This document shows, piece after piece, positions 12,790 through 23,335 of a DNA stretch of 64,000 nt. The notes below the pieces were generated by a model. It had not been told where the DNA came from. It saw only the letters and a program-made list of their open reading frames with translations, and searched no databases. The position numbers were made by a program, and so were the translations under genes. Position 1 is the first letter of the stretch. Each line of letters opens with the position of its first letter. Source of the DNA: Puccinia triticina (lineage: Eukaryota > Basidiomycota > Pucciniomycetes > Pucciniales > Pucciniaceae); the NCBI RefSeq assembly GCF_026914185.1, contig NC_070563.1, positions 7,771,001 to 7,835,000 on the forward strand, in the 5' to 3' direction.

Positions 12790-12981
12790 TCCACCTGCCT
12801 TCGCTGTGCTCAACTCCCTCGCTTAATTCTACCAGCTTTCCTCTAATACCATACCTCGTCTTTAGCTAGGCCCACAATCCTCCGTTCTGATGCACTCTGT
12901 TCTGAGCAGATTCCATAATTACCTCAGCAGACCCTAAGTTCGCCCGTACCCATAAGGCCTGCGCTCAGTCTAAGTCACAAC

Positions 12982-12987
12982 AATAAA
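12982..12987 (+). terminator. Polyadenylation signal AATAAA
   Basis: AATAAA lies 193 bp after the stop codon of the Ala-rich gene, followed within 25 bp by CTTCGG and a T-run. Confidence 0.5.
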
Positions 12988-13508
12988 GCTTCAACAGATC
13001 TCACTTCGGTTTTTTTTTTTGGCAATCTTGGATCTACCTTATACTCCCTCCTCATGTGTTTTGCTTTCGTGTTTATCTATCATTTGCAACTACGTACACC
13101 TAGCATTCTTGAACATGTTTGGGCTCCTTCATCTTCCATTGTGGACTTCGCCGTTTGTTGCCTGGACACCTCATCTGCATCCTAACTAAGCCTCACATGA
13201 ATCAATCACATTGTCAAAGCAGCTTGGAGCTTGTGACATCAATCAATGCAAGGCTGAAAGGCAGTGTTTCAATAAGTCCTGTCTGCTCAGGGTTGTGCCT
13301 GGAAGCTCCAACATTAAGATTAACTTAGTGTTGGATCTGATTGGCCTTGGCAGCAATTGAGAGTTGTAAGATGGCATCTGCAGCGGCCAGGGGAGCCGTG
13401 AGGATGTGCTGGGTGGATGGGTAGGTTGAAAATCAGTTTTTAAGGTATTGAAACTAGAACCAGAACTGAATAAAAACAGGATTAGAATAGAAAACAGATA
13501 GATACAAA

Positions 13509-13700
13509 TGTAGCGGGTTACTTAACGTACTCAGGTATTTCCATGTTCATACCTGGTTTTTGTGTACCCCCTTTTCTGCATTCATACCTGTTTTTTTTCT
13601 ACTCATTTCTATGCAACACAAATGATATCAAAATTCATCAAAAATTATGACAATAAGTATCATGCATTCAGGATGGAAGAAAACCCAATTCTTAAGGCCC
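13509..13700 (+). repeat. Truncated end of the 61.7-kb foldback element family
   Basis: GGGTTACTTAACGTACTC, the string GTACCCCCTTTTC and CTACTCATTTCTATGCAAC follow in the same order and spacing as in the outer about 190 bp of each arm of the palindrome at 61725-63052. The similarity stops near 13700, so only one end is present. Confidence 0.7.
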
Positions 13701-14548
13701 TGTTTGGCATCAATATAATCAGTGAAATAATCATGAGCAATATAATTTGTGACATTGGATGACTTCCCATAGCCAAATTGGCTAGACTTAGTGGGCATCA
13801 CTAAACCTTGTTTGCTGGTGAAAACTTGATCTCAATCAATTCTCACCAGCCAGTAAGGTTTAACCTTGCCCTCTAGATCTAGCTTTTTAGCCCACGGAAA
13901 GTCATCCATTACACCTGAAATGAAAATTAAATGAATATATCACTGGCGTTTGTCAGTACATGCAGAATAATTTTATGTACCATCCAATGCAGAATGCACA
14001 CCTCCAGAATGACCATTCAAACGTCATTCCAAGGAACTTCTCCCTCTTGATGACCGCTTGACCGGTCATCAAAAACAAAAATAGAACATTTTTAAACTGG
14101 TCTCTGGAGGATTTTGGCCAGAAAGGTTGAAGTCCTCTCAATCAATCTCAATTACTGGCTACAGTCAAAGGTAAACAAGCCATCAAGAGGCTTTGGGTTG
14201 GCCAGTTCAAATGGTCATCCAGAGGAGTATGGCCTGTTTGATTGGTCATCCAGAGGAGTATACCCAACCTCTTGATGACCGGTTGAATGGTCAACAAGGA
14301 GGAATACACAACACCTGGATGAATTGTGTGACCCGTCATCTAGAAGGTGTATGTATCCTCCTTCTTATTGACTGGTCAACCAGTCAATGAGATCATTGAT
14401 AGGTTGTGTACACATTGAGAACCAGTCAAACCTCTCCATGATTGGTGGAGAGGGTGTTTGACATGTATGTATGTACCAGATCTGAGCTGCCAATATATTG
14501 AGGGGTAGTAATGCAATTACATGAAATTGTATATATTGCTTTGCCAAA
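13697..14548. repeat. Possible Tourist-like non-autonomous element
   Basis: The left side begins TTAAGGCCCTGTTTGGCA followed by CAATATAATCAGTGA. The right side (14530-14610), reverse-complemented, contains GTGTTTGGCAAAGCAATAT and again AATATAATCAGTGA. The inner part has repeats of GGTCATCCAGAGGAGTAT (14210-14260) in several orientations. The boundaries are tentative because only the GTTTGGCA core matches at the very ends. Confidence 0.35.
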
Positions 14549-14930
14549 CACCATCAGTATTTCACCAATATAACCATGAAGTATATGTGAAATATATCAC
14601 TGATTATATTGGTGTACAGTGGGTAGGCAATTGTATCCGCCACACTGTTTTGGACTCTAGAATCTCCCCCCACTAACTTCAAGTCATTCCTTTTCATGAG
14701 ATTGTTCAAAATAGGCTTCCAAAGATGAATATGAAAAAACAAAGTCATTGTGGTATGCTTTATGGTATCCCATATACCAAAATCAAAATTTTCTGCTTTT
14801 CTTTCTTATTTCTATTAGTTTTACTCTTAATCTCCCTTTTCCTCTTATCAATCACTTAATATTCCTCAAGATTCAGCTTCTAGGGACAAATTCACCCCTA
14901 GTCTTGCCTTACAGAACACTCATATATGAA

Positions 14931-14984
14931 TGTAAATTCTGAGTGAGCGCCCTTATATAAGGGCACTCACTCAGAATTTACATA
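14931..14984. repeat. 54-bp near-perfect palindrome
   Basis: Two 27-bp arms (14931-14957 and 14958-14984) with one mismatch and no loop, centred on TATATA. The outer sequence is TGTAAATTCTGAGTGAG. Confidence 0.85.
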
Positions 14985-15704
14985 CTCTTACACACTCAGA
15001 ATATCCCTTACAACCTCAAACAGTTACACAATCCACATTTACAACACTTAGTTACACACATGGTTACATACATAGCTACATACATATTTACACATAGCTG
15101 CATCATCACTTACATACATACAGTGTACACATGCAAGCACTCATGCAGGTGCTAGCTGCATGTGATAGCTGCATGCACTAGCTGCATGCGCTAGTGGATT
15201 TTGCTTGCATAACGACAGCAGGTGACCTGGTGACAGCATGACTACACTAACATCCTGTCCTGACCAATCACACCCCCTGATTCAGCCTGCAGGTCATAAC
15301 CCATAATCACATGTACAGTCCTGACCAATCACATTCACCCATTCAGTATATGTACTAGCCAAAAACCCTCATGTACCTAGCTAAAATATCTCATGTGGAG
15401 CTCCTCTGGAGCTAAAATCCCTCACTGTTGTCTATAAAAGGAGGCTCTCCTCCCCTGTTGTAGCTTTCCCCCAGCAGACTACTAGCAGACTACCTGCACT
15501 CAATTTCCCCTATAACAAAGTACACAACTGCTCACTCCACAATATACCAGTCACCCTATATTTTGGTTTTACACACATTACAAAACACTTACACACAAAA
15601 TAACAACGCTAAACAACACTCACATTACATAACACAAACCTCTGAGGGGTCCCCTTTGACCAACTATCACCTGGTTGAAGTCCAGACTCCTCACTCATAA
15701 CACA
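14985..15704 (+). repeat. LTR-like fragment with internal TATA box
   Basis: The block CTAAAATCCCTCACTGTTG, then TCTATAAAAGGAGGCTCTCC (about 15412-15458), looks like a retrotransposon promoter in an LTR. A similar block in the opposite orientation lies at 18705-18775. The 3' part ends in CTCACTCATAACACA. No coding region of a retrotransposon is attached, so it may be a solo or truncated LTR. Confidence 0.35.
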
Positions 15705-15957
15705 TTTTAGCAACTTCATCGCACCCACTTTATAACAACAGTTATCTTTTGATAACACTCCACTATCACTACATTAAACCTGCCAATCTGAGATTAATGG
15801 GCTTGTTTTAGTGTCTAGTGAACCAGGAAAGGCAGAGGTTTCCTCATACATCCCTTTCCGCACTCAGCAAAAGGTTCTCAGGAACACTTTTGAGCTTTAC
15901 ATTGTGGTGTTTCAATTTTTTTTTTTGGAAAAAAGCAAGTTTTTCTTGCAAGCTTAA

Positions 15958-16828
15958 GGGCCTGTACCATAGCGGCTCAAAAAGCTGTTTTTTGGCTGGA
16001 AAACGACTTTCCTCACGGAAAACAGTTTCCTCTCGAACACGTGTACCACAGCACCTGTTTCTGGGGGAAATCAGAACTTGTTTTTTGCTCAAAACAATCA
16101 ATTTCCAGAAACAGGTCTGACCCTGTTTCTCATGTGTGTTTTCCTTCTGCTGAGCCCCCTCCAACCAAGACACCGGGGCGTCTCTCGGCCAATGCAACAT
16201 GTGCATCGGTCTTTCTCTCATCTCGGACTGATGCAACATATGTATTGGTCCATCTCTCACCTTGGACCAACCCATGATCACCTTGGACCGAGCCAACAAC
16301 TTGGTCCGTCTATCCTCCCAGACTGATATTATCAGTCTGAGAGGAATTCTCTCCTTCCTCTCTGACCAATGCAACTAGATTGGTTGGAGAGGGAGAGAGA
16401 GGGTTCTGCCACCAATACTATGTATCGAGTAGCTCTCTCCCCCTTCCTCTTGGACTGCTCTATTGGATTGGTCTGAGGGGAATCCTCCCCTTCTTCCTCT
16501 CTGCCCGATATACAATTGGTCCAAGAGGAAGAAGGGGAGTGTTCCCCTCAGATTGATACATTGTATTGGTCTGATGGGATCCCATCTTGGACCAATACAC
16601 AATGAATGTATTGGTCTAGTGTTGAGGACCTTCCATCCCCCCTGGACCCATGTGTTATGTATTTATGTATGTACATACACAGTTTGGGCTGGGAGAGAAG
16701 TGCAGGAAGCCTGCGGTTGTGGTGCACGATTATGGGAGGCTGTTTTTACCTCTTGATAAACTGAATATTGAAAAAAAGAAAACTGTTTTCCTCGCGCGGG
16801 AAAAACAGATTTTGTATGGTACAGGCCC
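15958..16828. mobile_element. Tourist/PIF-Harbinger-like non-autonomous element with TAA duplication
   Basis: Terminal inverted repeat GGGCCTGTACCATA at both ends, flanked by TAA on both sides (15955-15957 and 16829-16831). A 3-bp TWA target duplication and a GGGCCTGT-type end are typical of Tourist/PIF-Harbinger MITEs. The 871-bp interior has many inverted sub-repeats built on TTGGTCC/GGACCAA and no convincing gene. Short frames inside follow these repeats. Confidence 0.75.
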
Positions 16829-16839
16829 TAATTCTTTTT

Positions 16840-17160
16840 TTCAGAGAAAGGTGAATAGACAGAAAGCAAGAATTGAACATGAAAAGAATGATAATAAATG
16901 AAAAATGTGACCCAAAAAAGGTTTAGCTTGGTGATTGGAGAATGTGTAGTCAAAATGGGGGCATTTACAGTGCCAGAATGTCAGGTATGCTGGTGAATGA
17001 CTCACTTCACACATCTTTGAAACTACATACAATCAACTTTTTTCTAATTTTTTACTTATGATTATTCATTTCAGATCTTATACTATCATTCTTTAACCTT
17101 CAATTTATTTTTGAGAAAAATATTGCAGTTTTTGGTTTTCTTGTTTAATTTTTGTAAATT
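16840..17160. other. AT-rich spacer, no gene recognised
   Basis: AT-rich sequence between two small non-autonomous elements. No frame or motif of note. Confidence 0.4.
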
Positions 17161-17161
17161 A

Positions 17162-17648
17162 AGGCCCCATTGGGAGCCAATGTAATCCGGGCAATATATG
17201 ATTTTTTTTTCGTGACATCCTATGGGACATCTGTGATGAGCGAGAGCAGGGTCTGAGAACTGACAATAGCATGCACGTTGTGGGCGGTGTTTGAGGATTG
17301 TGGAAGGATAATAATTTCATGTCAGACTAAAACAAGAAGAGAAACAAGGAAGATGAGAGAAAGATAACCTACCTGAGAACAGCAGGCATGTTGTGGGTGG
17401 TGTTTGAGGATCGTGGAAGGGATCAATGATGAAAGGGATCCTTCCACGCCTGCTGCCTCAGGTAGCCTAAATACAACATGTAACATGGCTGTGAAATGTG
17501 AGAAAGGGAATGACATGTGAGAAGCAGAGAAATGGAAACAAAACCTGAGTATGTAACTCGACAATCTGATCAGGTCTGCCAAAAATTGATCAGATGTCAC
17601 AAAATTCCAGATCATATCGGGCAATTATATTGGCTCCCAACGGGACCT
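17162..17648. mobile_element. Non-autonomous TIR element with internal direct repeat and hairpin
   Basis: The ends AGGCCCCATTGGGAGCCAAT and, reverse-complemented, AGGTCCCGTTGGGAGCCAAT match over more than 20 bp with a few differences. Inside, a block of about 55 bp (containing GTTGTGGGCGGTGTTTGAGG) occurs twice in direct orientation at 17234 and 17374. It is then followed by its partial inverse GATCCTTCCACGCCTGCTG. No clean target duplication is visible (TAA versus TAC). Confidence 0.6.
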
Positions 17649-17699
17649 ACATAATTTTGGGTTTTGTTTTTATTTTTTTTGTGTTTTTGCTTCAAAGAC

Positions 17700-18642
17700 T
17701 TTTTTGAACCATCTGGTTGGCGGGTACCCACCAGCTTGTGCATGTTTGGGTGCGGATGCTGGATTTCTGGGAGAAATCAAGCGGGTACCCGGGTAGTCTA
17801 GCGGGTACCTGCTCTTGTTTGGGCAGGTGGCGGCTGCCACAGCGACCGGAAGGACCGGGAAGGCCTTCCTTCTGGTCAAAGAGGTTTTGTAACCTCTTCA
17901 ACTGGAAAGAATCCTTCTGGTTGAAGGGGTTACAGAACCTCTTTGACTCGACTGGAAGGAAGGCCTTCCAGTTGAAGAGGTTACAAAACCTCTTCAACCG
18001 GAAGGATTCCTTCCAGTCAACTTCGACTGGAAGGGAGTCCTTCCGGTCGAAGGGGTGATAGAACCTCTTCAACTGGAAGGCCTTTCCAGTCGAAGAGGTT
18101 TTGTAACCTCTTCAAAGGCCTTCCAGTCAAAGAGGTTACAAGACCTCTTTGAGCGGAAGGATTCCTTCCAGTCAAAGAGGTTACAAAACCTCTTTGAGCA
18201 AAAGGATTCCTTCCAGTCAAAGAGGTTACAAAACCTCTTTGAGCAAAAGGATTCCTTCCAGTAAAAGAGGTTACAAAACCTCTTTGAGCGGAAGGATTCC
18301 TTCCAGTCAAAGAGGTTTTGTAACCTCTTCGACTGGAAAGGCCTTCCAGTTGAAGAGGTTCTGTAAACCCTTTGACCGGAAGGATTCCTTCCAGTCAAAG
18401 AGGCTACAGAACCCCTTTGACCAGAAGGAATCCCTCTGGTCAAAGAGGTTTTGTAACCTCTTTGACTGGAAGGAATCTGTCCGGTTGATTTTGAGGGGCA
18501 GGTACCCGCGCAGGTACCTGCAGGTACCCACTCTGATTGCCCCAGGCGGTGCGGGTGCGGGTGCGGGTGTCAAACTTTTGGCAAAAAAGCTGGCAGGTAC
18601 CCACATCCAAACAGGTACCCGGGTTCACAGGGGCCATCTCTA
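17700..18642. mobile_element. Non-autonomous relative of hAT-1 carrying a minisatellite
   Basis: The right end, reverse-complemented, is TAGAGATGGCCCCTGTG followed by GGGTACC repeats, matching the terminus and subterminal GGGTACCCG repeats of hAT-1. GGGTACCC repeats also occur at the left (17720-17815), but a left terminus was not found. The middle is the 45-bp array. It seems to sit in, or next to, an LTR-like block at 18643-18790. Confidence 0.55.
17872..18480. repeat. 45-bp palindromic minisatellite, about 13 units
   Basis: Each unit is made of two palindromes: GGAAGGATTCCTTCC and a hairpin AAAGAGGTTACAAAACCTC. Four consecutive units between 18144 and 18323 are almost identical; outer units are more diverged, and some have the hairpin loop inverted (TTTTGT in place of ACAAAA). 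Because 45 is a multiple of three, frames stay open on both strands. I regard those frames as artefacts. Confidence 0.9.
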
Positions 18643-18790
18643 GTATGGTGGTGATGGTAAGTGTGAGGGTGGTATGTAAATAACTAGGGAGTACTGAGTT
18701 GAGGAGAAGACAACTGGGTGGAGGAGAAGCTCCTTTTATAGACAAATTTGAGAGATTTTAGCCCCCCCTGAGAGGGGCTCCTGAATTAGG
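18643..18790 (-). repeat. LTR-like block with TATA box, inverse of the one at 15.4 kb
   Basis: Reverse complement reads CTAAAATCTCTCAAATTTG then TCTATAAAAGGAGCTTCTCC, matching 15412-15458 on the plus strand. Confidence 0.35.
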
Positions 18791-19257
18791 GTTTCAACTA
18801 TTCTAGACAGGGGTATGAGGCTTTTTAGCTGGTGGCAGTAGGTACAAATGATGTCATAATATGTACAAACAATGCCATTATATGTCAGGGGTACATAAAT
18901 GATGTCAGAAGGATGCAGTGGTGCCCCATGAAAGTGACAGGAAGTGAAATTAGGCTGAATGAAATTTCATACAGATGCAGTGAGTGCGTAAATGAAGTCT
19001 GAGGCTTCAGAGACAGTTTAAGATGATTTCATAGTATGGAAATAAAGGAAAGCTTGACACAATTTAATGAATGTAGTTTGATAGGGAGATTTAAGCTTGT
19101 ATCCTGTGAATTGATGTGTATACACATGATGCTGTTATAACTGACTTGAGGATGGTGAATGGGGGTGCCAAACATGTGATAGGTGCCTAGTGGGATCCAA
19201 AGAGGTGTAACTTTAAATCCAGGGGAGTTCCAGTGACACCTCCAGTGGTGACTAAGG

Positions 19258-19606
19258 GCAACGCTGAAACCAATCCAATACATGTATTGGTATTTATTGA
19301 TATTGGATCGGTTTTGTTTCCAATACATCGTATCTGTATCGGATCTGCAAACCAATACAATCCAGATGCATTGAGATACGTGGATCGGGTCCCCAATCCG
19401 ATCCAATATTCAATAAATTGCTTGGGTGGGCCATTGGATTTTGTCCAAATGGCCCAGAAAAGAAAGAAAAAAAATCAATACAATACCATCATATTGTATC
19501 TGTTTGTCAATACAATACATGGTATCAAATTCTTATGTATAAAAAAAACAATACGATCCATGGTATTGCCGATACCTGTCTTGGATCGTATTGGTTTCAG
19601 CGTTGC
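19258..19606. mobile_element. 349-bp MITE with TAAGG duplication
   Basis: Terminal inverted repeat GCAACGCTGAAACCAAT at both ends. TAAGG occurs immediately outside on both sides (19253-19257 and 19607-19611). The interior consists of repeated and inverted variants of CCAATACAAT/ATTGGATCGG. No gene inside. Confidence 0.75.
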
Positions 19607-19611
19607 TAAGG

Positions 19612-20100
19612 ATGAAGTTGGCCATAGAATCCATATCTGGGGTCTGTTGTGGAACTCCGTCCATGACAGGCGGCGACAGTTGTTGGAGGGGAAAAGCTTT
19701 GGGGGAATGCCCTCCAAGGATTGGTTGCAAGGAAGTCAAGGGATCTGAGAGCAATGAGGTGAGAGGGGGTTTGATTTATGATGGCGGTCAGAGCGCATCA
19801 GCAGCGTTGGTTGTTGAGAGAGGAAAAGAAGGGAAGCCGGTGTAAAGCACCGGTAGGAGAGATCATGGAAGGGAGGGAAAGAAGAGAAGCTCTGGGAAAA
19901 TTTGACTGAACAGCGGGAATAGAAGGGAGGGGATTGGTGAAGAGCCCAGAAAAGGCGGGATGATGATACTGAAAAGATCTGGTACACCATGTGCATGATG
20001 ATAGAGAGGTCCGACAGGTTGTGGGGATCAATAAAGCTCAGAAAGGGGAACTCAAGAGGCGCAGATAGTGATGATCAATAAACATTTGATGGGAAAATTA
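19612..20100. other. No gene recognised
   Basis: Purine-rich sequence with several short overlapping frames on both strands, none with recognisable motifs. Confidence 0.35.
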
Positions 20101-20126
20101 TGGTTCAGAGTCAATCCCATGCTGCC

Positions 20127-20450
20127 CCATCAATGAGCCCAACTGATCCTCAGTTCTGCCCAGCTGATACTCAGCTTTGGTACCCAGCTCATACTCAGCT
20201 TTTTTGTTTAGCTCATACTCAGCTTTTTCACACAGCTCACTCTCAGAATTGGAATAAAGCCTTTTGACCAGTCCTTGCCCAGGTGATGCTTAGCTTTGGA
20301 CTAGTCCTGGCGCAGAATTGTACAAAGTTTGTACCAGTCCTTGCTCAGAATTTTCCTAGTCCTGTCCCAGCTGATGCTCAGCTTTGACCCAGTCCTGGGC
20401 CAGCTGGCCAGCTGATGCTCAGCTTGCCAAGTATCAGCTGAGCCAGGCTA
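20127..20450. repeat. Degenerate short tandem repeats (CAGCTGATRCTCAGCTTT type)
   Basis: Variants of CAGCTGATACTCAGCTTTG, or AGCTCATACTCAGCTTTTT, recur about eight times with spacers of CCAGTCCTGGC type. Each copy contains AGCTGA..TCAGCT inverted pairs. Confidence 0.7.
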
Positions 20451-21224
20451 GGGAAGTGTCCTCCCTGAGTCCAAGTTCTGCAAACTAGGATGATGGGAGG
20501 GGGCATGGCATTCTGATCCCCAGAATACAGACCATCACTCTGAATCTTATTGATCATATCCACTGAGTTAAAAACTTTGAGCATGGCTTGCCAATCAGTC
20601 CTCATCCATATCCGTATCCCACCTTTCCTCCCCTTCCTTAAGATCACCACCCTTTTCTTTTCACGCAAAAACACCCACTGCCAAGGATATAACCCCTGGT
20701 AAACATCTCAAAACCACCCCCACCAACTAGCTATCCCCAATCTCACCTGCGCTCATCTCTACGGACAATCAACCCAAGGGCAGCCTAAACAGCACCCATC
20801 CCCTCACACAACTGCTGCCGCCTAGCACGGACAGGAGTCCCTCACCACATGCATCAATGTAAGGTCCGGTGAATCTGTTTAGTTGTTGAGTGGAGGCCTA
20901 GTTGCTGCAGCTACCAATGTGCAGGTTGTGTGGGGTGCTCTGTAGCTACTACACCACGGAGAGCGGTCAACTGTGGCTTGACGCGAAAACTTGGGTTGGG
21001 CCAACCCTCCCGCTTCCCTTCAGATATTTGGGCCGGCTTTGTAGCTGGAAAAGATGGCACCCGCGGTTGGCTTGACTGCCAGCGTAGGGTTGGCATAAAA
21101 CCACTCTGTCAGCCTGCAGTCAAGCAAACTCCCGACACCATTTTGACGTTGGTGCACCACTGTCAGCCCTGCATCCAATGTTAGCCTGCCACAGGCGCCA
21201 AATTCAGGATTGGGTCAAGAGACC

Positions 21225-21340
21225 TGAGGGCAAATCACCAAAAGTACTTTTTCCCTGGGGATTGAACCCACAATGACCAGCTTGTGAGTCAGCACTTGAG
21301 TCCAGGCATCAATGATGACCACTAGACCATGGCAGACTTC
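21225..21340 (-). repeat. tRNA-derived SINE-like head 1
   Basis: On the minus strand an A-box-like TGGTCTAGTGG (21329-21319) is followed about 50 nt later by a B-box-like GGGTTCAATCC (21269-21259). This is the layout of a pol III promoter in a tRNA-related SINE. A complete cloverleaf is not evident, so I do not call a functional tRNA. Confidence 0.5.
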
Positions 21341-21689
21341 CTAAAAGTAGAACACAGTAATATACACTATATTTCTTGAATCCAGGGTTTACTGAGTATT
21401 ATGAGCAAAGCAGATGCTCTCATTCTTCGCAAGACCTAACTTTTGTTTTCATTTTTTTTGTAATTTCTCTCCTATGTAGCCTTTTTCCTCACATGGAAAC
21501 AGGCACGGAAAACCTATTTGGAAAATCTTTTTTCTTTTTTTTTTGGTTGGCTTGCTCAGTTGGGTAAGCCCTGGAGGGCTGGCAAGTCCTGGTGGACTTG
21601 CGCTTGACCAACTGGTTAAGCCAACAAGTCCCTCAGGCTGGCCCAACCAGCTGAGGTTGTTGGCCTGCCCGCCAAGGCCGCCTCTTGTT

Positions 21690-21865
21690 GGTTGGGTAAG
21701 CTATTGGAGGACTTCCTGTTGATCTGGAAAGTCAGATCTGAGCCACCAGATATCCAATTTCGCAGGGAAATCTGGGTCTCCAAAGATCCCCAAAGTGATC
21801 CAGATTTCCCTGCAAAATCTGGAATTCCAGATCTGTTTGAAAGTGACAGGAAGTCCTCCATTGAA
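21690..21865 (+). repeat. Palindromic repeat shared with 61.3-61.6 kb
   Basis: CAGATCTGAGCCACCAGATAT and TTTCCCTGCAAAATCTGGAA recur at 61280-61580 in the same style, with inverted copies inside each locus. Confidence 0.65.
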
Positions 21866-21894
21866 CGAACTTGTGAAAATTATGGTCCGAGTGA

Positions 21895-21990
21895 AGTGGG
21901 TATTGAACCCACAACCTCGTGTACTGTGAGAGTTGAACTCACATACTCAGCATTCATGAGTGATGCTATAACCATTCATGAGCCAAGTAC
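21895..21990 (-). repeat. tRNA-derived SINE-like head 2
   Basis: Minus strand: A-box-like TGGTTATAGCA (21974-21964) and B-box-like GGGTTCAATACC (near 21911-21898), with a second B-box-like GAGTTCAACTC between them. Adjacent to the palindromic repeat at 21690-21865, which may be its body. Confidence 0.45.
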
Positions 21991-22038
21991 ACATTGCATG
22001 GAAATGAGTTTGAGGTGATGACAGACATAATAGGGGGT

Positions 22039-22248
22039 TTCAAAGTTGGCCAGATGCAACTTGCATGCACTTTTGCAAGTCGGTGTTCAAGTTCATTCTT
22101 GAACACCAAGTTGCAAAAGTGCATGCAAGCCACACTGTACTAAACCCTCTAAGCCTGCTTGAATGTTTTTTTGAAATTTGGTCTTCAATAAAAGCCTTGA
22201 ACACCAACTTGCAAAAGTGCATGCAAGTTGTGCATGGCCAACTTTGAA
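22039..22248. mobile_element. 210-bp MITE, long terminal inverted repeats
   Basis: Both ends read TTCAAAGTTGGCCA inward, then AACTTGCATGCACTTTTGC, about 45 bp with few mismatches. An extra hairpin GGTGTTCAAG..CTTGAACACC lies at 22083-22110. Nearly the whole element folds back on itself. Confidence 0.7.
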
Positions 22249-22509
22249 TCTAATATGCAAGAGGTTGCAAAATAAATGCATTTAACATTGGAATTGTGGT
22301 ACACTGCAACTGAGCAGACAATCTACTCTCAATATAAGTTGGGTTACCCCGGTTGAACCAAGTGCAATGCCGATGTAGTGGTTGGTAGGGTTGACATTAC
22401 ACTTGGGTCAGATGGGTCAGACCAACGTACATCTGACCCATTGCTGCCCTCGACTAACCTCCACTGTCAGACAAAGGGCAGACAGGTCAAGCACACTCAA
22501 GTCTGATAA

Positions 22510-22801
22510 GCAAGACAAGAGCTGGGAACAGCAGACACGACACCGGGGAGTGAATGATGTTGGTGGAAGGATAATGAATTGAAAATGTCATGGGAGGAAA
22601 GGAAAGAGGAAGAGAGAAAAACAAAGAGAGAGAGAGAAATGAAAGACTAACCTGGGAACAGCAGACACGACACTAGGGAGTGAATGATGTTGGTGGAAGG
22701 ATGAGGAAAGGGAATCCTTCCACGTCTGCTGCTCCCAGTACACTACCTGACAACGTGAACTGGATGTAAAATGTGAGAGAGAAACTGTGACATGTATGTA
22801 G
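22510..22801. repeat. Second copy of the direct-repeat-plus-hairpin family
   Basis: A block starting GGGAACAGCAGACACGACAC and ending GTTGGTGGAAGGAT occurs at 22517 and again at 22655. It is followed by the partial inverse ATCCTTCCACGTCTGCTGC. This is the layout seen at 17234-17475. The downstream part (ATGTGAGAGAGAAACTGTGA) also resembles 17490-17520. The copy appears to be interrupted at 22802 by another MITE. Confidence 0.65.
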
Positions 22802-23210
22802 CAACACTGGGTCAATAAGATACCAGTAACGGTAACGTATTGATATTGTATTGATTTTTGGTGCGTTATTGTTACTGTTACCAGTAACGGCAGCGCGTTA
22901 CCAATATTCAGTTTGAATTTTGGATTTTTTTTCAAGCTGTTACAATATTGCTGCTGATATGAAGTCAATATTGCCGCGGTATCAAGATCTTTTTGGCTCT
23001 TTTAGCCTTTTTTTTGCTCTAATACTGGCATTACCACGTTATCTGCGTTACCATAACGGTAACGGTATGGTAACACAGATAAAGTTTTGATACGCGCAGC
23101 GCGCAAAAAAAATTGTTACTGCTAACGGTAATGGTCCAATTAGGTAATGGGGATCAATTCAATACAAAATTTGGCCCAATATCATATCAAATTGTATTGA
23201 ACCAGTGTTG
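22802..23210. mobile_element. 409-bp hAT-like MITE with TATGTAG duplication
   Basis: Ends: CAACACTGGGTCAATA, and reverse-complemented CAACACTGGTTCAATA. TATGTAG flanks both sides (22795-22801 and 23211-23217); shifting the end by one base makes the duplication 8 bp, as expected for hAT. The interior has repeated GGTAACG/CGTTACC motifs. Confidence 0.75.
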
Positions 23211-23335
23211 TATGTAGCACACATAAAGAGATGGAAAGGAAATAACAACTCACACCTCAACAAAGTCCACCCTGTTTCAGACCCCACAGTCAAGCCAGTG
23301 CACTGCATCTCAAAAAATGAACCTGTGGTGTAGTG

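Noticed and set aside
17872..18480. CRISPR-like array or a repeat protein
   Set aside because: The units are contiguous palindromes without unique spacers, in a eukaryotic genome. Open frames follow from the 45-bp unit length and exist on both strands.
21225..21340. Functional tRNA gene
   Set aside because: Boxes A and B are present, but I could not form a complete acceptor stem and anticodon arm; a SINE-type head is more likely.
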